DNA of 64,000 bases from Alsobacter sp046349155 (GCA_046349155.1 JAXMCW010000004.1:496001-560000), one strand, 5' to 3'; positions 25,870-35,887 are shown, counted from the first letter of the stretch. Notes: a model not told the origin generated them from the letters alone. Numbers and translations are program-made.

Positions 25870-25983
25870 GGCACCTCGATGTCCGGCGACACGGGTCCGG
25901 ACCGCTTCCTCCCCCGCAAGGTTCGGTGCTAAGAGGCCCCGCCTGCGGCCCCCCGGCCGCAGGACGGCGAACGGAGTTGCGGC

Positions 25984-26847
25984 ATGGCCTTACGGTTTCT
26001 GGTGGTCGAGGGCAACACGCGCGAGGCTCGCGAGGGACACCGCGCCGCCTACGGGCTCACGCCGTCCCAATCCTATGCCGCCGTGCTGCAGGCGATCGTG
26101 CCGGAGGCCGTGTCCGACATCGCGCTGCCCGCCGACGAGGGCGCCAACCTGCCGGACGCCGCGGGCCTCGAAACCTATGACGGCATCTTCCTCACCGGCT
26201 CTGCCCTGCACGCCTACCACGTCGAGCCCGCGGTGACGCGCCAGGTCGAGCTGGCCCGCGCCGGGTTCCGCTCGCGCACGCCGCTCTTCGGCTCCTGCTG
26301 GGGGATCCAGATGGGGGCGCTCGCCGCCGGCGGGGACGTGACGGCCAATCCGGTCGGGCGGGAGGTCGGCTTCGCGCGACGCATCGTCCCCCACGAGGCG
26401 GGCCGCGCGCATCCCCTGCTCGCCGGCCGGCCCGCAGCCTTCGATGCGCCGGCGATCCACCTCGACATCGTCTCCGGCCTGCCTGGCGAGGTGACGGTGC
26501 TCGCCTCCAACGCGCTGACGCCCATCCAGGCCGCCGAGATCCGCCATGAGGGCGGCGTGATGTGGGGCGTGCAGTACCACCCGGAATTCTCGCTGGCCGA
26601 GCTCTCGGTGATTCTCGGCCGGCGCGGCGGCCTGCTCATCGGCGAGGGCTTCTTCGCCGGCGAGGAGGACCACGCCCGGTATGTCGGGGAGCTGCGCGCG
26701 CTGCACGACGACCCCGCGCGCCGCGACCTCGCCTGGAAGTTCGGGCTCGACGAGGAGGTGCTGGAGACCGATCGCCGCCTCACCGAGATCCGCAACTTCG
26801 TCGAGCACTGCGTGAAGCCCGCCAGGTCGCGACGCGGCCGGGCCTGA
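25984..26847 (+). CDS. Type 1 glutamine amidotransferase
   Basis: A 287-residue class I amidotransferase. The nucleophile elbow GSCWGIQ puts Cys at about residue 105, and the QYHPEF motif supplies His199 and Glu201, so the triad is complete. The length and stand-alone form recall GMP-synthase-like amidotransferases that act on free gamma-glutamyl substrates; the partner or substrate is not evident. The start at 25984 fits the fold (MALRFLVVEGN). Confidence 0.88.
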   Translation: MALRFLVVEGNTREAREGHRAAYGLTPSQSYAAVLQAIVPEAVSDIALPADEGANLPDAAGLETYDGIFLTGSALHAYHVEPAVTRQVELARAGFRSRTPLFGSCWGIQMGALAAGGDVTANPVGREVGFARRIVPHEAGRAHPLLAGRPAAFDAPAIHLDIVSGLPGEVTVLASNALTPIQAAEIRHEGGVMWGVQYHPEFSLAELSVILGRRGGLLIGEGFFAGEEDHARYVGELRALHDDPARRDLAWKFGLDEEVLETDRRLTEIRNFVEHCVKPARSRRGRA

Positions 26848-26962
26848 CGCCCTTTCGCGTCGCCGCACGGCGCAGCTTTCGCCGGAAATGCGTCATTCGC
26901 CCGCCGCATTGGGGAGCGCCAATCTGCCGCAGTCCGGGATGGACGGCGTGTGGAGGAGCGAC

Positions 26963-28693
26963 ATGAGCGAGTTGGGCAGGGGCCTCGGCCTCACCGTGCG
27001 GGCCGCGGCGATGGCGGGGGCGAGCCTCGGGACCATGGCGGTCGCCATGGCCGCCGACATCGAGGCGCCGTCGCGCATCGCGAGCGTCGTCGTCTATCCC
27101 GACGGGGCCTCCGTGACGCGCACCGTCAAGCTCGATCTTCCCGCCGGCTCCAACGCGCTCGTGGTGCGCGGCGTCGGCCCGTCGGTCGATCCCGGCTCCA
27201 TCCGCGTGGAAGGCGCCGCCGACGGCGACCTCACGATCGGTGCGGTCGACGTGCGGGCCACGCCCGGCGATCCCAACGCCGCCGCCAATCCCGAGCTTCA
27301 GCGCCAGCTCACGGCCCTGCGGGACCAGCGGTCCGACATGCAGGCCAGGCTCGCGGCGCTCGAGGCCAAGAAGGCGACCATCGAGTCCTACGGCAAGGCG
27401 AGTCCCGAGAAGCTCGGCACGGGCTCCGCGCCCCTGCCGGTCGAGCAATGGGCGGCGGCCTGGAACGCCGTCGCCGACGGGCTGGCGCAGGCCGGGCTCG
27501 CCATCGCCGCCCAGCAGCGCGAGATCACCGATCTCGACCGGACCATCGCGGCCCTCGAGGCCACGCAGTCGCGCGGCCCGCGGCCCGGCCTGCCGCTGCG
27601 CGACATCGTCGTCGCGGTGGACGCCGCGGCGGCCACCAGGGGCGAGCTGCGCGTCACCTACCGCGTCGGCGGCGCCAGCTGGACGCCCGTCTACGACGCG
27701 CGGCTCGACACGGGCGCCAAGGACGTCAAGCCCAGCCTGTCCGTCGTCCGGCGCGCGCGCATCAGCCAGCGCACCGGGGAGGATTGGACCGACGTGGCGC
27801 TCGCCGTCTCCACCGTGCGGACAAACCGCGGCACGGCCGCCCCGGACGCGCAGCCCGTGCTCGTCTCCCTCTACGAGGCCCCTGTCGCCGCGGCGGCCGC
27901 GGAGAACAGCGCCGGCCGCGCGCTCTCCCTGCCGGCGCCCGCCGCCCCCGCCATGATGCAGGACGAGCTGAAGGACGCCGCCAAGCCGGTCCGGAAGGCG
28001 GCCGAGCAGGTCGCCCAGCTGGAGGCCGGCGGCTACCAGGCGAGCTTCAAGGTGCCCGGCACGGTGAGCGTGCCGCAGGACGGCACGGCCAAGTCCGTGG
28101 CCCTCTCGAGCCGCACGTGGGAGCCCGTGCTCGCCGTGAAGGCCGTCCCGGCCCAGGACGAGACCGCCTATCTCGCCGCCGCCTTCGTGAACGACGAGGA
28201 TGCCCCGCTGCTGCCGGGGGAGGTGTCCCTCACCCGCGACGGGACCTATGTGGGCCGCGGCCGCCTCAGGCTCGTCGCCCCCGGCGACCGGGTCGAGCTC
28301 GGCTTCGGGGCGGACGACAAGGTGAAGGTGAGCCGCGTCCCCGTCCGCAAGAAGGAGACGGAGCCCGGCTGGGTCGGCAACACGCGCACGGACCAGCGCG
28401 AGTTCAAGACGACGATCCGTAACCTCCACGCCACGCCCCTGCGCATCACCGTGCTGGACCAGCTTCCCGTCTCCGAGCATGGCCTGGTCACGGTCGAGCA
28501 GCTCCCCGCCACCACCGCGCCGACCGAGAAGACGGTGGACGACAAGCGCGGCGTGATGGGCTGGACCTGGGACTACCTGCCCGGCGAGCAGAAGGAGATC
28601 AGGCTCGCCTACAAGCTGAAATGGCCGGCGGATCGCGAACTCGTCTTCCGTCCGCAGGGGCCCGGCGTCCCGCGGCCCGTGCCGATGGACTGA
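26963..28693 (+). CDS. DUF4139 domain protein, exported
   Basis: A 576-residue protein with a signal peptide (cleavage after AVAMA, about residue 30). An N-terminal domain (IASVVVYPDGASVTR), a coiled coil (residues 110-205) and a C-terminal DUF4139 beta domain (about 215-575, with YRVGGASWTPVYDARLD) follow. Bacterial homologues are of unknown function and include those annotated as mucoidy inhibitor A. TGGAGGAG precedes the ATG at 26963. It is followed by purA in the same direction. Confidence 0.85.
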   Translation: MSELGRGLGLTVRAAAMAGASLGTMAVAMAADIEAPSRIASVVVYPDGASVTRTVKLDLPAGSNALVVRGVGPSVDPGSIRVEGAADGDLTIGAVDVRATPGDPNAAANPELQRQLTALRDQRSDMQARLAALEAKKATIESYGKASPEKLGTGSAPLPVEQWAAAWNAVADGLAQAGLAIAAQQREITDLDRTIAALEATQSRGPRPGLPLRDIVVAVDAAAATRGELRVTYRVGGASWTPVYDARLDTGAKDVKPSLSVVRRARISQRTGEDWTDVALAVSTVRTNRGTAAPDAQPVLVSLYEAPVAAAAAENSAGRALSLPAPAAPAMMQDELKDAAKPVRKAAEQVAQLEAGGYQASFKVPGTVSVPQDGTAKSVALSSRTWEPVLAVKAVPAQDETAYLAAAFVNDEDAPLLPGEVSLTRDGTYVGRGRLRLVAPGDRVELGFGADDKVKVSRVPVRKKETEPGWVGNTRTDQREFKTTIRNLHATPLRITVLDQLPVSEHGLVTVEQLPATTAPTEKTVDDKRGVMGWTWDYLPGEQKEIRLAYKLKWPADRELVFRPQGPGVPRPVPMD

Positions 28694-28782
28694 CGCGCGG
28701 CCCGCCCCCGGGGGACAGCCGGGCCCGGCCCAACGCGGCGCTTTACGCTCCCGTCCCGAAGGGCTAATCGTCTCCGGCAAGC

Positions 28783-28821
28783 CCCGGCTGTCCGACTTGC
28801 GGATCGTCGGGGTTTTTCTTG
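28783..28821 (+). terminator. Possible terminator between the DUF4139 gene and purA
   Basis: A GCCCCG half-stem and a CGGGGT half-stem about 20 bases apart, with a run of T after. The loop is long, so it is a weak candidate. Confidence 0.35.
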
Positions 28822-28868
28822 AGGCAGGCCGGGCCGGGCCGCGGCCTGCCCGTTCGGAGAGCGTCACC

Positions 28869-30164
28869 ATGGCCAATGTCGTCGTCGTGGGCGCCCAGTG
28901 GGGCGACGAAGGGAAGGGCAAGCTCGTCGACTGGCTGTCGGAGCAGGCCGACGTCGTCGTGCGCTTCCAGGGCGGCCACAATGCGGGCCACACCCTCGTC
29001 ATCGGCGAGAACGTCTACAAGCTTTCCCTGCTGCCCTCGGGCGTGGTGCGCCCCAACAAGCTCGCGGTGATCGGCAACGGCGTCGTGCTCGATCCCCATG
29101 CGCTGGCCGCCGAGGTGGCGAAGTTGCAGGGGCAGGGCGTCGCGATCTCCCGCGACAACCTGCGCGTGGCCGACAACGTCCCCCTGATTCTCTCCGTCCA
29201 CCGCGAGCTCGATGCGCTGCGCGAATCCTCCAACACCGCCGGAACCAAGATCGGCACGACCAAGCGCGGCATCGGGCCGGCCTACGAGGACAAGGTGGGC
29301 CGCCGCGCCATACGCCTGATGGACCTGGCCGACCTGCCCACGCTGCCCGAGAAGATCGAGCGCCTGCTCGCCCATCACAACGCGCTGCGCCGCGGCCTTG
29401 GCCTCGAGGAGTTCAGCGCCGGGGCGATCTACGAGGAGCTCGCCTCCGTCGCCCCGCGCGTGCTGCCCTACATGGACGTGGTGTGGAAGCTGCTGGACGA
29501 GGAGCGGCGCGCCGGCCGGCGGATCCTGTTCGAGGGCGCGCAGGGCGCGTTGCTGGACATCGACCACGGCACCTACCCCTTCGTCACCTCCTCCAACACG
29601 GTGGCCGGGCAGGCTGCGACGGGCTCCGGCATGGGTCCGCGCTCGGTCGGCTACGTGCTCGGCATCGCCAAGGCCTACACGACGCGCGTGGGGGAGGGGC
29701 CCTTCCCCTCCGAGCAGGACAACGAGATCGGCAACCTCATCGGCGAGCGGGGCCGCGAGTTCGGCACGGTGACGGGCCGCAAGCGCCGCTGCGGCTGGTT
29801 CGACGCCGTGCTGGTGCGCCAGACCGTGCGCACCTCGGGCATCGACGGCATCGCGCTCACCAAGCTCGACATCCTCGACGGCTTCGACGAGATCAAGGTC
29901 TGCGTGCGCTACCGGCTCGACGGCGAGGAGATCGACCACCTGCCGGCGAGCCAGGGCGCGCAGGCCCGGGTCGAGCCCGTCTACGAGACGATCGAGGGCT
30001 GGGCGGGCACCACGGCCGGCGCCCGCTCCTGGGCGCAATTGCCCGCGCAGGCCATCAAGTACGTTCGCCGCATCGAGGAGCTGATCGGCGCGCCCGTCGC
30101 GCTGCTCTCCACCAGCCCCGAGCGTGAAGACACAATTCTGGTGCAGAACCCCTTCGAGGCCTGA
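28869..30164 (+). CDS. purA: Adenylosuccinate synthase
   Basis: A 431-residue GTP-dependent enzyme that joins IMP and aspartate on the route to AMP. The P-loop-like GAQWGDEGKGK is at residues 8-18, with GGHNAGHT, RGIGPAYEDKVGRR, FEGAQGALLDIDHGTYPFVTSSN and the GTTTGR-like VTGRKRRCGWFD following. The ATG at 28869 matches the family start. Confidence 0.98.
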   Translation: MANVVVVGAQWGDEGKGKLVDWLSEQADVVVRFQGGHNAGHTLVIGENVYKLSLLPSGVVRPNKLAVIGNGVVLDPHALAAEVAKLQGQGVAISRDNLRVADNVPLILSVHRELDALRESSNTAGTKIGTTKRGIGPAYEDKVGRRAIRLMDLADLPTLPEKIERLLAHHNALRRGLGLEEFSAGAIYEELASVAPRVLPYMDVVWKLLDEERRAGRRILFEGAQGALLDIDHGTYPFVTSSNTVAGQAATGSGMGPRSVGYVLGIAKAYTTRVGEGPFPSEQDNEIGNLIGERGREFGTVTGRKRRCGWFDAVLVRQTVRTSGIDGIALTKLDILDGFDEIKVCVRYRLDGEEIDHLPASQGAQARVEPVYETIEGWAGTTAGARSWAQLPAQAIKYVRRIEELIGAPVALLSTSPEREDTILVQNPFEA

Positions 30165-30190
30165 GGGCCTCGACCGAGCGCGGAGCTGCC

Positions 30191-31492
30191 ATGGCCGAAT
30201 ATTATCCGCTGATCTCCCGTGCCGTGACCAACATGGGTCCGAGCACGCCCGAGCAGCGAAAGGCCCTCTACGAGCGGGCGACCAACGCCCTCCTCGGGCA
30301 GTTGCGCGCCTCCGACCCGCCCGTCCCCGAGGCCGACATCGAGCGCGAGCGCCTTGGGCTGGAGGACGCGATCCGCCGCGTCGAGACCGAGGCCGCCGGC
30401 AGCATCGACCGCGCCATGTTCGAGGAGGTGCTCGAGCAGGCCCGGCTCGCGACCGCGCTGCCCCCCCGGCCGGCCGCTCCGCTGCCCGACGAGGCGCCGG
30501 CCGCCGGCGATCCGGCGGGCCTTGCCCGCGGCCCCCATCCTGTCGAGCCGTCGCCCGCGCGGGCGACGCCGCTGAGGCCGCTCCGCCCGGCGGCGGAGGA
30601 AAGCTTTCCGGAGCCGCCCGTCGCTCCCGTCGAGCGGCCCCGGCCGCCTGCGCCTCGCATGGAGCGCAAGGACCGACGCTGGCTGCGCGGGGCGGTGATC
30701 GGCCTCGCCATCGCGGCGGTGGTGGGCGGCACGGCCGCGCTGGCGATCATGTTGAAGCACCAGCCCGCCGACTTTTCCCCCAAGCCGCAGGCGGAAGGGC
30801 AGGCGGCCCAGCAGGAGGCCAAGTACCAGGACCGCCTGCCGGGCGAGACCACGGCGGCCACGGCCCCGAGCGCGCCGGCCGCGCCCACCGCGGCCGGCGG
30901 CGTTGCGGGGCCCGCGCCCGGCGCGCCCGAAGCCCCCGCCATCGGCGTCCTGCAGCGCGTGCTCCTCGTGGAGGAACCGGCCGAGGGATCCTCCGAACCC
31001 CGCCAGACCAATGGCCGCGTGCTCTGGCGGATGGACAGCGTGAGCACCGGCGCCAACGACCCGCTGGACGCGGCGGTGCGCGCCGAGATCGACCTCGCCG
31101 ACGCCGGCCTGAAGGCCGAACTCCTCCTGCGCCGCAACCGCGATGCGGCCTTGCCGGCCTCACACACGATCGAGATCAAGTTCACCTCCACCGAGCGCTC
31201 GCCCAACGGGCCGGTGCGGGACGTCGGCGTGCCCGAGATGCGGCAGGAGGAGACCGTGCGCGGCACGCCGCTGGCAGGCATCTCCGTCCCGGTGACGGAG
31301 AACCTCTTCCTCACCGGCCTCTCGAGCCTGCCCGCGGACATCACCCGCAACATCGAGCTTCTGCGCTCGCGCAACTGGTTCGTGGTCGCCCTGCGCTTCG
31401 CCAATGGCCGGCGCGCCGTGATGCTGGTCGAAAAGGGCAATAGCGGCACGCGCGCGGTCGCCGACGCCCTGCAGGCCTGGCAGCAGGGGTAG
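30191..31492 (+). CDS. Conserved membrane-anchored protein of unknown function
   Basis: A 433-residue protein directly downstream of purA (26 bases). An N-terminal helical region (residues 1-85: EYYPLISRAVTNM), a Pro-rich linker, one membrane helix (about 164-187, LRGAVIGLAIAAVVGGTAALAI), another low-complexity stretch and a C-terminal globular domain (about 245-430) are visible. The topology suggests a cytoplasmic N-terminus and a periplasmic C-terminus. I do not recognise a named domain. Similar proteins follow purA in other Hyphomicrobiales, as far as I recall. Confidence 0.8.
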   Translation: MAEYYPLISRAVTNMGPSTPEQRKALYERATNALLGQLRASDPPVPEADIERERLGLEDAIRRVETEAAGSIDRAMFEEVLEQARLATALPPRPAAPLPDEAPAAGDPAGLARGPHPVEPSPARATPLRPLRPAAEESFPEPPVAPVERPRPPAPRMERKDRRWLRGAVIGLAIAAVVGGTAALAIMLKHQPADFSPKPQAEGQAAQQEAKYQDRLPGETTAATAPSAPAAPTAAGGVAGPAPGAPEAPAIGVLQRVLLVEEPAEGSSEPRQTNGRVLWRMDSVSTGANDPLDAAVRAEIDLADAGLKAELLLRRNRDAALPASHTIEIKFTSTERSPNGPVRDVGVPEMRQEETVRGTPLAGISVPVTENLFLTGLSSLPADITRNIELLRSRNWFVVALRFANGRRAVMLVEKGNSGTRAVADALQAWQQG

Positions 31493-31610
31493 CCGGACGG
31501 GTCCGGCGGGACCCCGCGGCCGCGCGGAAACGGCCATCAAAGGCCGGAGAGCGCAGGAACGCCGCGCCGTCTTCGCCGTTCCTGCAGCGGTCACCCTGGA
31601 GGTCGCTGCG

Positions 31611-31841
31611 ATGACGGACCTGCGCGCGAAGATCGTCGAATGCCTGGAGGAGGCCCAGCAATCCCAAGGGCCGGGCCTGCGCATGGCCTTCCTCCGGCTG
31701 TCCCTGGTCTGGGACAACCTCGCCACCACGGCCGAGCGCGCCCGCGACGCCGCGGCCGACGCCGCCTGGCGGCGCTCGCCCTTCTGGTCCCGCGGCCACC
31801 TGGCCGCGGAGAGCGTGCTGGACAGGGCGCGGCGGTCCTAG
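31611..31841 (+). CDS. Small hypothetical helical protein
   Basis: A 76-residue protein preceded by GGAGGTCGCTGCG. It is mostly helical (LRMAFLRLSLVWDNLATTAERARDAA), without a signal or membrane segment. No family is recognised. It lies between the gene after purA and the convergent rpoH. The good ribosome site and plausible composition argue that it is real. Confidence 0.55.
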   Translation: MTDLRAKIVECLEEAQQSQGPGLRMAFLRLSLVWDNLATTAERARDAAADAAWRRSPFWSRGHLAAESVLDRARRS

Positions 31842-31853
31842 GGCCGCGCGGCG

Positions 31854-32768
31854 CTACCGCCGCGCGCCGGCTCCGGCGAGCGCCAAGGGCGCGGCCTCCC
31901 GCTTGGCGACGGCCTCGCGGACGGCCTTCTGCACCTTCTCGAAGGCGCGCACCTCGATCTGGCGCACCCGTTCGCGGGACACGCCGAACTCGGCCGAGAG
32001 GTCCTCCAGCGTCACGGGATCCTCGCTGAGGCGCCGCGCCTCGAAGATGCGGCGCTCGCGGTCGTTGAGCACGCCCAGGGCGTCCTTCAGCGCATGGTGG
32101 CGGTTGTCTGCCTCTTCCTGCGCAACCAGGACGCTCTCCTGGCTGGCGCTGTCGTCGGCCAGCCAGTCCTGCCACTCGCCCTCGCCGTCGCCGTCCGCGC
32201 GGATCGGTGCGTTGAGCGAGGAGTCGCCGCCGAGGCGGCGGTTCATCTCGATCACCTCCTGCTCCTGCACGCCGAGCTTGGTGGCGATCTGCTTCACCTG
32301 GTCCGGGCGCAGGTCGCCCTCGTCCAGCGCGGAAATCTGGCTCTTCGCCTTGCGCAGGTTGAAGAACAGCTTCTTCTGGTTGGCCGTGGTGCCCATCTTC
32401 ACGAGCGACCAAGAGCGCAGGATGTATTCCTGGATCGAGGCCTTGATCCACCACATGGCGTAGGTGGCCAGCCGGAAGCCCTTGTCCGGCTCGAAGCGCT
32501 TGACCGCCTGCATCAGGCCCACGTTGCCTTCGGAGATCACCTCGCCGATCGGCAGGCCGTAGCCGCGATAGCCCATGGCGATCTTGGCCACGAGGCGCAG
32601 GTGCGACGTGACGAGCTTGTGCGCCGCATCCGAGTCCCCATGCTCGCGCCAGGCCTTGGCGAGCATGAACTCCTCCTGCGGCTGCAGCATCGGGAACTTG
32701 CGGATCTCGTCGAGATACCGGCTGAGGCCGCCTTCGGCGGCGACGATGGGCAGGCTGGCGGACGCCAT
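31854..32768 (-). CDS. rpoH: RNA polymerase sigma factor RpoH (sigma-32)
   Basis: A 304-residue heat-shock sigma factor. Region 2 holds EGNVGLMQAVKRFEPDKGFRLATYAMWWIKASIQEYILRSW (about residues 77-120, family hallmark); the RpoH box follows as QKKLFFNLRKAK, and region 4.2 (LEDLSAEFGVSRERVRQIEVRA, about 255-276) binds the -35 element. The ATG at 32768 has GGAGGAAG upstream; an extension to 32834 is unlikely. Alphaproteobacteria often have more than one rpoH; only one is in the window. Confidence 0.96.
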   Translation of the reverse strand: MASASLPIVAAEGGLSRYLDEIRKFPMLQPQEEFMLAKAWREHGDSDAAHKLVTSHLRLVAKIAMGYRGYGLPIGEVISEGNVGLMQAVKRFEPDKGFRLATYAMWWIKASIQEYILRSWSLVKMGTTANQKKLFFNLRKAKSQISALDEGDLRPDQVKQIATKLGVQEQEVIEMNRRLGGDSSLNAPIRADGDGEGEWQDWLADDSASQESVLVAQEEADNRHHALKDALGVLNDRERRIFEARRLSEDPVTLEDLSAEFGVSRERVRQIEVRAFEKVQKAVREAVAKREAAPLALAGAGARR

Positions 32769-32894
32769 CTCTTCCTCCTCGGGCCCCTCCTCATGAGCGG
32801 GCCATGCGTGGTCCCCTGCGACACGGCTGACCACGACGGGACCGTATCATCCCGCCGACCTTGGCTGAAAGAGGGCAGGAACGCCCGGATGCCG

Positions 32895-33980
32895 TCAGGG
32901 TTTCCGCAGCTTTGCCGCGGCGGCATCTGGCGCGGCCTGGCGCAGGGCGGCGAGCAGGTCCTCGAGATCCTGCGGCAGGGGGCTCTCGAAATGCAGCTCC
33001 TCCCGCGTCACCGGGTGCTCGAAGCCCAGCACCGCCGCGTGCAGCGCCTGGCGCGGAAAGGCCTCCACGGCGGCCCGGGCGGCGTCCGGCAGCAGGGTCG
33101 CCTTGGTGCGGAAGCCCGATCCATAGGTTGCGTCGCCGATCAGCGGATGTCCGAGATGGGCCATGTGGACGCGGATCTGGTGCGTCCGCCCGGTCTCCAG
33201 CCGGCAGGTGACGAGGCTGGCCGCGGGCTCGCCGGCGCGCCCGTGGAACACCTCCTCCACCTCGTAGTGCGTGATCGCCTCGCGCGCGCCCTCCCGGTCC
33301 GCCGAGACCACGGCCATGCGGTCGCGATGGCGGTTCGAGCGGTCCATTGCGGCGTCGATCGTGCCGTGCCGGCGCGGCGGCACGCCCCAGACGACGGCGC
33401 GGTAGGCGCGTTCCAGCGGGCCGGTGCGGCCGTGGTCGGCGAACTGGTCGGCCAGGCGCTTGTGCGCCCGGTCCGTCTTGGCGACCACGAGCAGCCCGGT
33501 CGTGTCCTTGTCGAGCCGGTGCACGATGCCCGGCCGCCGCACGCCGCCGATGCCCGAGAGCGACTCGCCGCAATGGGCGATCAATGCGTTGACCAGCGTG
33601 CCGTCGGCGTGCCCGGCCGCGGGATGCACCACGAGGCCGGCCGGCTTGTCGATGACGAGCAGCGCGTCGTCCTCGTAGACGACGTCGAGTGGAATCTCCT
33701 GCGCCTTGGGCTCGGCGGGCACTGGCGGCGGCACTTCGAGCACGATCCGCGCGCCGTCCTGCAGCTTCACGGCGGGGTCGCGGACGACCGCTCCGTCGAG
33801 CGTCACCTCGCCCGCCTGCACCAGCGCCTTGAGCCGCGTGCGCGACAGCCCCGGGACGACCTGAGCGAGAACCCGGTCCAGCCGCTCGCCTTTGTCCTGC
33901 GGGCGCGCTACAAGCTCCAGCCGCCCCTCCGGCGGGGCTTCGGCCTCGGCCGGGGCGATCTCCTTCGCGCTGCGGCTCAC
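32895..33980 (-). CDS. rluD: Ribosomal large-subunit pseudouridine synthase, RluD-like
   Basis: A 361-residue enzyme that converts specific uridines of 23S rRNA to pseudouridine. An S4 RNA-binding domain (about residues 32-80, RLDRVLAQVVPGLSRTRLKALVQAGEV) precedes the catalytic domain, whose nucleophile is Asp157 in HRLDKDTTG; VHPAAGH and GRTHQIRVHMAHLGHPLIGD complete the family signature. It lies upstream of rpoH on the same strand, 126 bases apart, and divergent from a small membrane protein gene. Confidence 0.94.
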   Translation of the reverse strand: MSRSAKEIAPAEAEAPPEGRLELVARPQDKGERLDRVLAQVVPGLSRTRLKALVQAGEVTLDGAVVRDPAVKLQDGARIVLEVPPPVPAEPKAQEIPLDVVYEDDALLVIDKPAGLVVHPAAGHADGTLVNALIAHCGESLSGIGGVRRPGIVHRLDKDTTGLLVVAKTDRAHKRLADQFADHGRTGPLERAYRAVVWGVPPRRHGTIDAAMDRSNRHRDRMAVVSADREGAREAITHYEVEEVFHGRAGEPAASLVTCRLETGRTHQIRVHMAHLGHPLIGDATYGSGFRTKATLLPDAARAAVEAFPRQALHAAVLGFEHPVTREELHFESPLPQDLEDLLAALRQAAPDAAAAKLRKP

Positions 33981-34007
33981 GTGGCGTTCCTATCTCGTTG
34001 CGGACCG

Positions 34008-34388
34008 ATGACGCCTCCCACCCCGACCCCGATCGACGACGAGGACAAGGCCCGGGAGCTCGCCCGCGTCGCGGTGCTGCGGATCGTCGTGTGGGTGCTC
34101 GGCGCGATCCTGGTGGCGCTGGCCATCGTGGTCTTTTCCACGCTCATCCTGCGCGCCGTCAAGGGAAAGGACGCCGCCGCCCCCGGCGCCGCTGCGCCGC
34201 GCGTGCCCGCCGTCGACCTGCCCGCGACCGTCACCGCCGCCCTGCCGCCGGGGGGGCGCGTGGTCTCCACGGCGCTGGGGGAGGGCCGTCTCGCCGTGAC
34301 GGTCGAGGCCCCGGACGGGACGACCGTCATCCTCTTCGACCTCGCGACGCGGGCGGAGGCGGGCCGGGTGAGGCTGATTGGGCCCTAG
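34008..34388 (+). CDS. Small single-pass membrane protein
   Basis: A 126-residue protein with one membrane helix (about residues 25-50, IVVWVLGAILVALAIVVFSTLIL), a short acidic cytoplasmic N-terminus and a small beta-rich C-terminal region (GRLAVTVEAPDGTTVILFDLATRAEAGRVRL). It is divergent from rluD with 27 bases between, an arrangement I recall from other Hyphomicrobiales. Function unknown; it may correspond to the DUF6476 family. Confidence 0.75.
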   Translation: MTPPTPTPIDDEDKARELARVAVLRIVVWVLGAILVALAIVVFSTLILRAVKGKDAAAPGAAAPRVPAVDLPATVTAALPPGGRVVSTALGEGRLAVTVEAPDGTTVILFDLATRAEAGRVRLIGP

Positions 34389-34420
34389 CGCGCCGGCGCG
34401 TCCCTCCGCCGGGCCTCGCC

Positions 34421-35860
34421 TCACGCGTAGCGGAGCTTGGTGTAGCGCGGCTCGAGGTAGTCGAGGATGCCCAATTGGCCGCCCTCGCGGCCCATGCCGC
34501 TCTCCTTGATGCCTCCGAAGGGGATCTCCGCGGCGGCGACGAGCAGGTCGTTGACGCCCACCATCCCCACCTCCAGGGCCTCGGCGGCCCTGTGGGCCGT
34601 GCCGAGGTCCCGGGAGAAGACATAGCCCGCCAGGCCGAAGGGCGTGGCGTTGGCCCGCTCGACCACCTCCTCGGGATCCTCGAAGGCCGCGATGGGCGCG
34701 GCGGGGCCGAAGGGCTCCTCGCTCATGATGCGGGCGGTGTCGGGCACGTCGCCCAGCACGGTGGGCTCGAAGAAGAAGCCGCGGTTGAAGCCGGAGGGCC
34801 GGCCGCCTCCGGCGAGCAGCGTGGCGCCCTGCCCGAGGGCGTCCTGCACGAGGCCCTCGATCCGTTCGCGTCCGCGCGCGTTGATCATGGGGCCGCAGGT
34901 CACCTGGGGGTCGACGCCGCTGCCCAGCCTGAGCGCCTGCGCGGCCTCGGCCATGGCGCGTGAGAACGCGTCCTTGATCGAGGCGTGCACGTAGAAGCGC
35001 GTCGGCGACACGCAGACCTGTCCGGCGTTGCGGAACTTGGAGGCCGCGCAGGCCCGCCCCGTCGCCACCGGATCCACGTCGCCGAAGACGAGCACCGGGG
35101 CATGGCCGCCGAGTTCCAGGCTCAGCCGCTTCAGCCCGTCCGCGCAGAGCCGCATGATCAGCTTGCCGACGGGCACCGACCCGGTCAGCGACACCTTGCG
35201 GATGACGGGCGAGGCGATGAGGTGGCGCGAGATGTCCGCCGGATCGCCCGTCACGATGCCGAGCACGCCGTCGGGCAGGCCGGCCCGGCGGGCGGCCTCC
35301 GCGAAGAGATAGGCGCTCCACGGCGCCTCTTCCGAGGGTTTCAGGATCACGGTGCAGCCCGCCGCCAGGGCCGCCGCCATCTTGCGGGCCGGCAGCAGCG
35401 CCGGGAAGTTCCAGGCCGTGAAGGCCGCCACGGGACCGACCGGGCGGTAGCGTACGTCCAGCCTCGCGCCGGCGTCGCGGCCGGGCAGCGAATGGCCGAA
35501 GATCCGCCGCGCCTCGTCGGCGTACCAGTCGAACTGGTCGATGGCGGCGCCGAACTCGCCGCGCGCCTCGGCGAGCGGCTTGCCGCATTCGTGAGCGATG
35601 GCGAGGGCGGCGGTCTCGACATGGCCGCGCAGGTCGCCGGCGATGGCGCGCAGGATGCGCGAGCGCTCCCAGCCCGCCGTCGCGGCCCAGCCCGGCTGGG
35701 CGCGGGCGGCGGCCGCGAGCGCATCGTCGAGGTCGGCCGGCCCGGCATGGGGGATCGTGCCGAGCCGTTCCTCGGTCGCGGGGTCGATCACGTCGACCCG
35801 GCGCCCGTCGCGCGCTTGCCGCCACGCGCCGTCGATCAGCAGCCCGAAGCCGTCATACAT
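34421..35860 (-). CDS. NAD(P)-dependent aldehyde dehydrogenase (succinate-semialdehyde type)
   Basis: A 479-residue ALDH. AFTAWNFPALLPARK (about residues 146-160), LTGSVPVGK, the general base Glu249 in LELGGHAP and the nucleophile Cys283 in NAGQVCVSPTR are all present, so it should be active. The closest family feel is GabD/succinate-semialdehyde dehydrogenase, but its place as the last gene of a transport and monooxygenase operon suggests oxidation of an aldehyde made by that pathway. The true substrate is unknown. Confidence 0.9.
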   Translation of the reverse strand: MYDGFGLLIDGAWRQARDGRRVDVIDPATEERLGTIPHAGPADLDDALAAAARAQPGWAATAGWERSRILRAIAGDLRGHVETAALAIAHECGKPLAEARGEFGAAIDQFDWYADEARRIFGHSLPGRDAGARLDVRYRPVGPVAAFTAWNFPALLPARKMAAALAAGCTVILKPSEEAPWSAYLFAEAARRAGLPDGVLGIVTGDPADISRHLIASPVIRKVSLTGSVPVGKLIMRLCADGLKRLSLELGGHAPVLVFGDVDPVATGRACAASKFRNAGQVCVSPTRFYVHASIKDAFSRAMAEAAQALRLGSGVDPQVTCGPMINARGRERIEGLVQDALGQGATLLAGGGRPSGFNRGFFFEPTVLGDVPDTARIMSEEPFGPAAPIAAFEDPEEVVERANATPFGLAGYVFSRDLGTAHRAAEALEVGMVGVNDLLVAAAEIPFGGIKESGMGREGGQLGILDYLEPRYTKLRYA

Positions 35861-35887
35861 GGGCCGTCTCCCTGGGTCTCGCCGGCC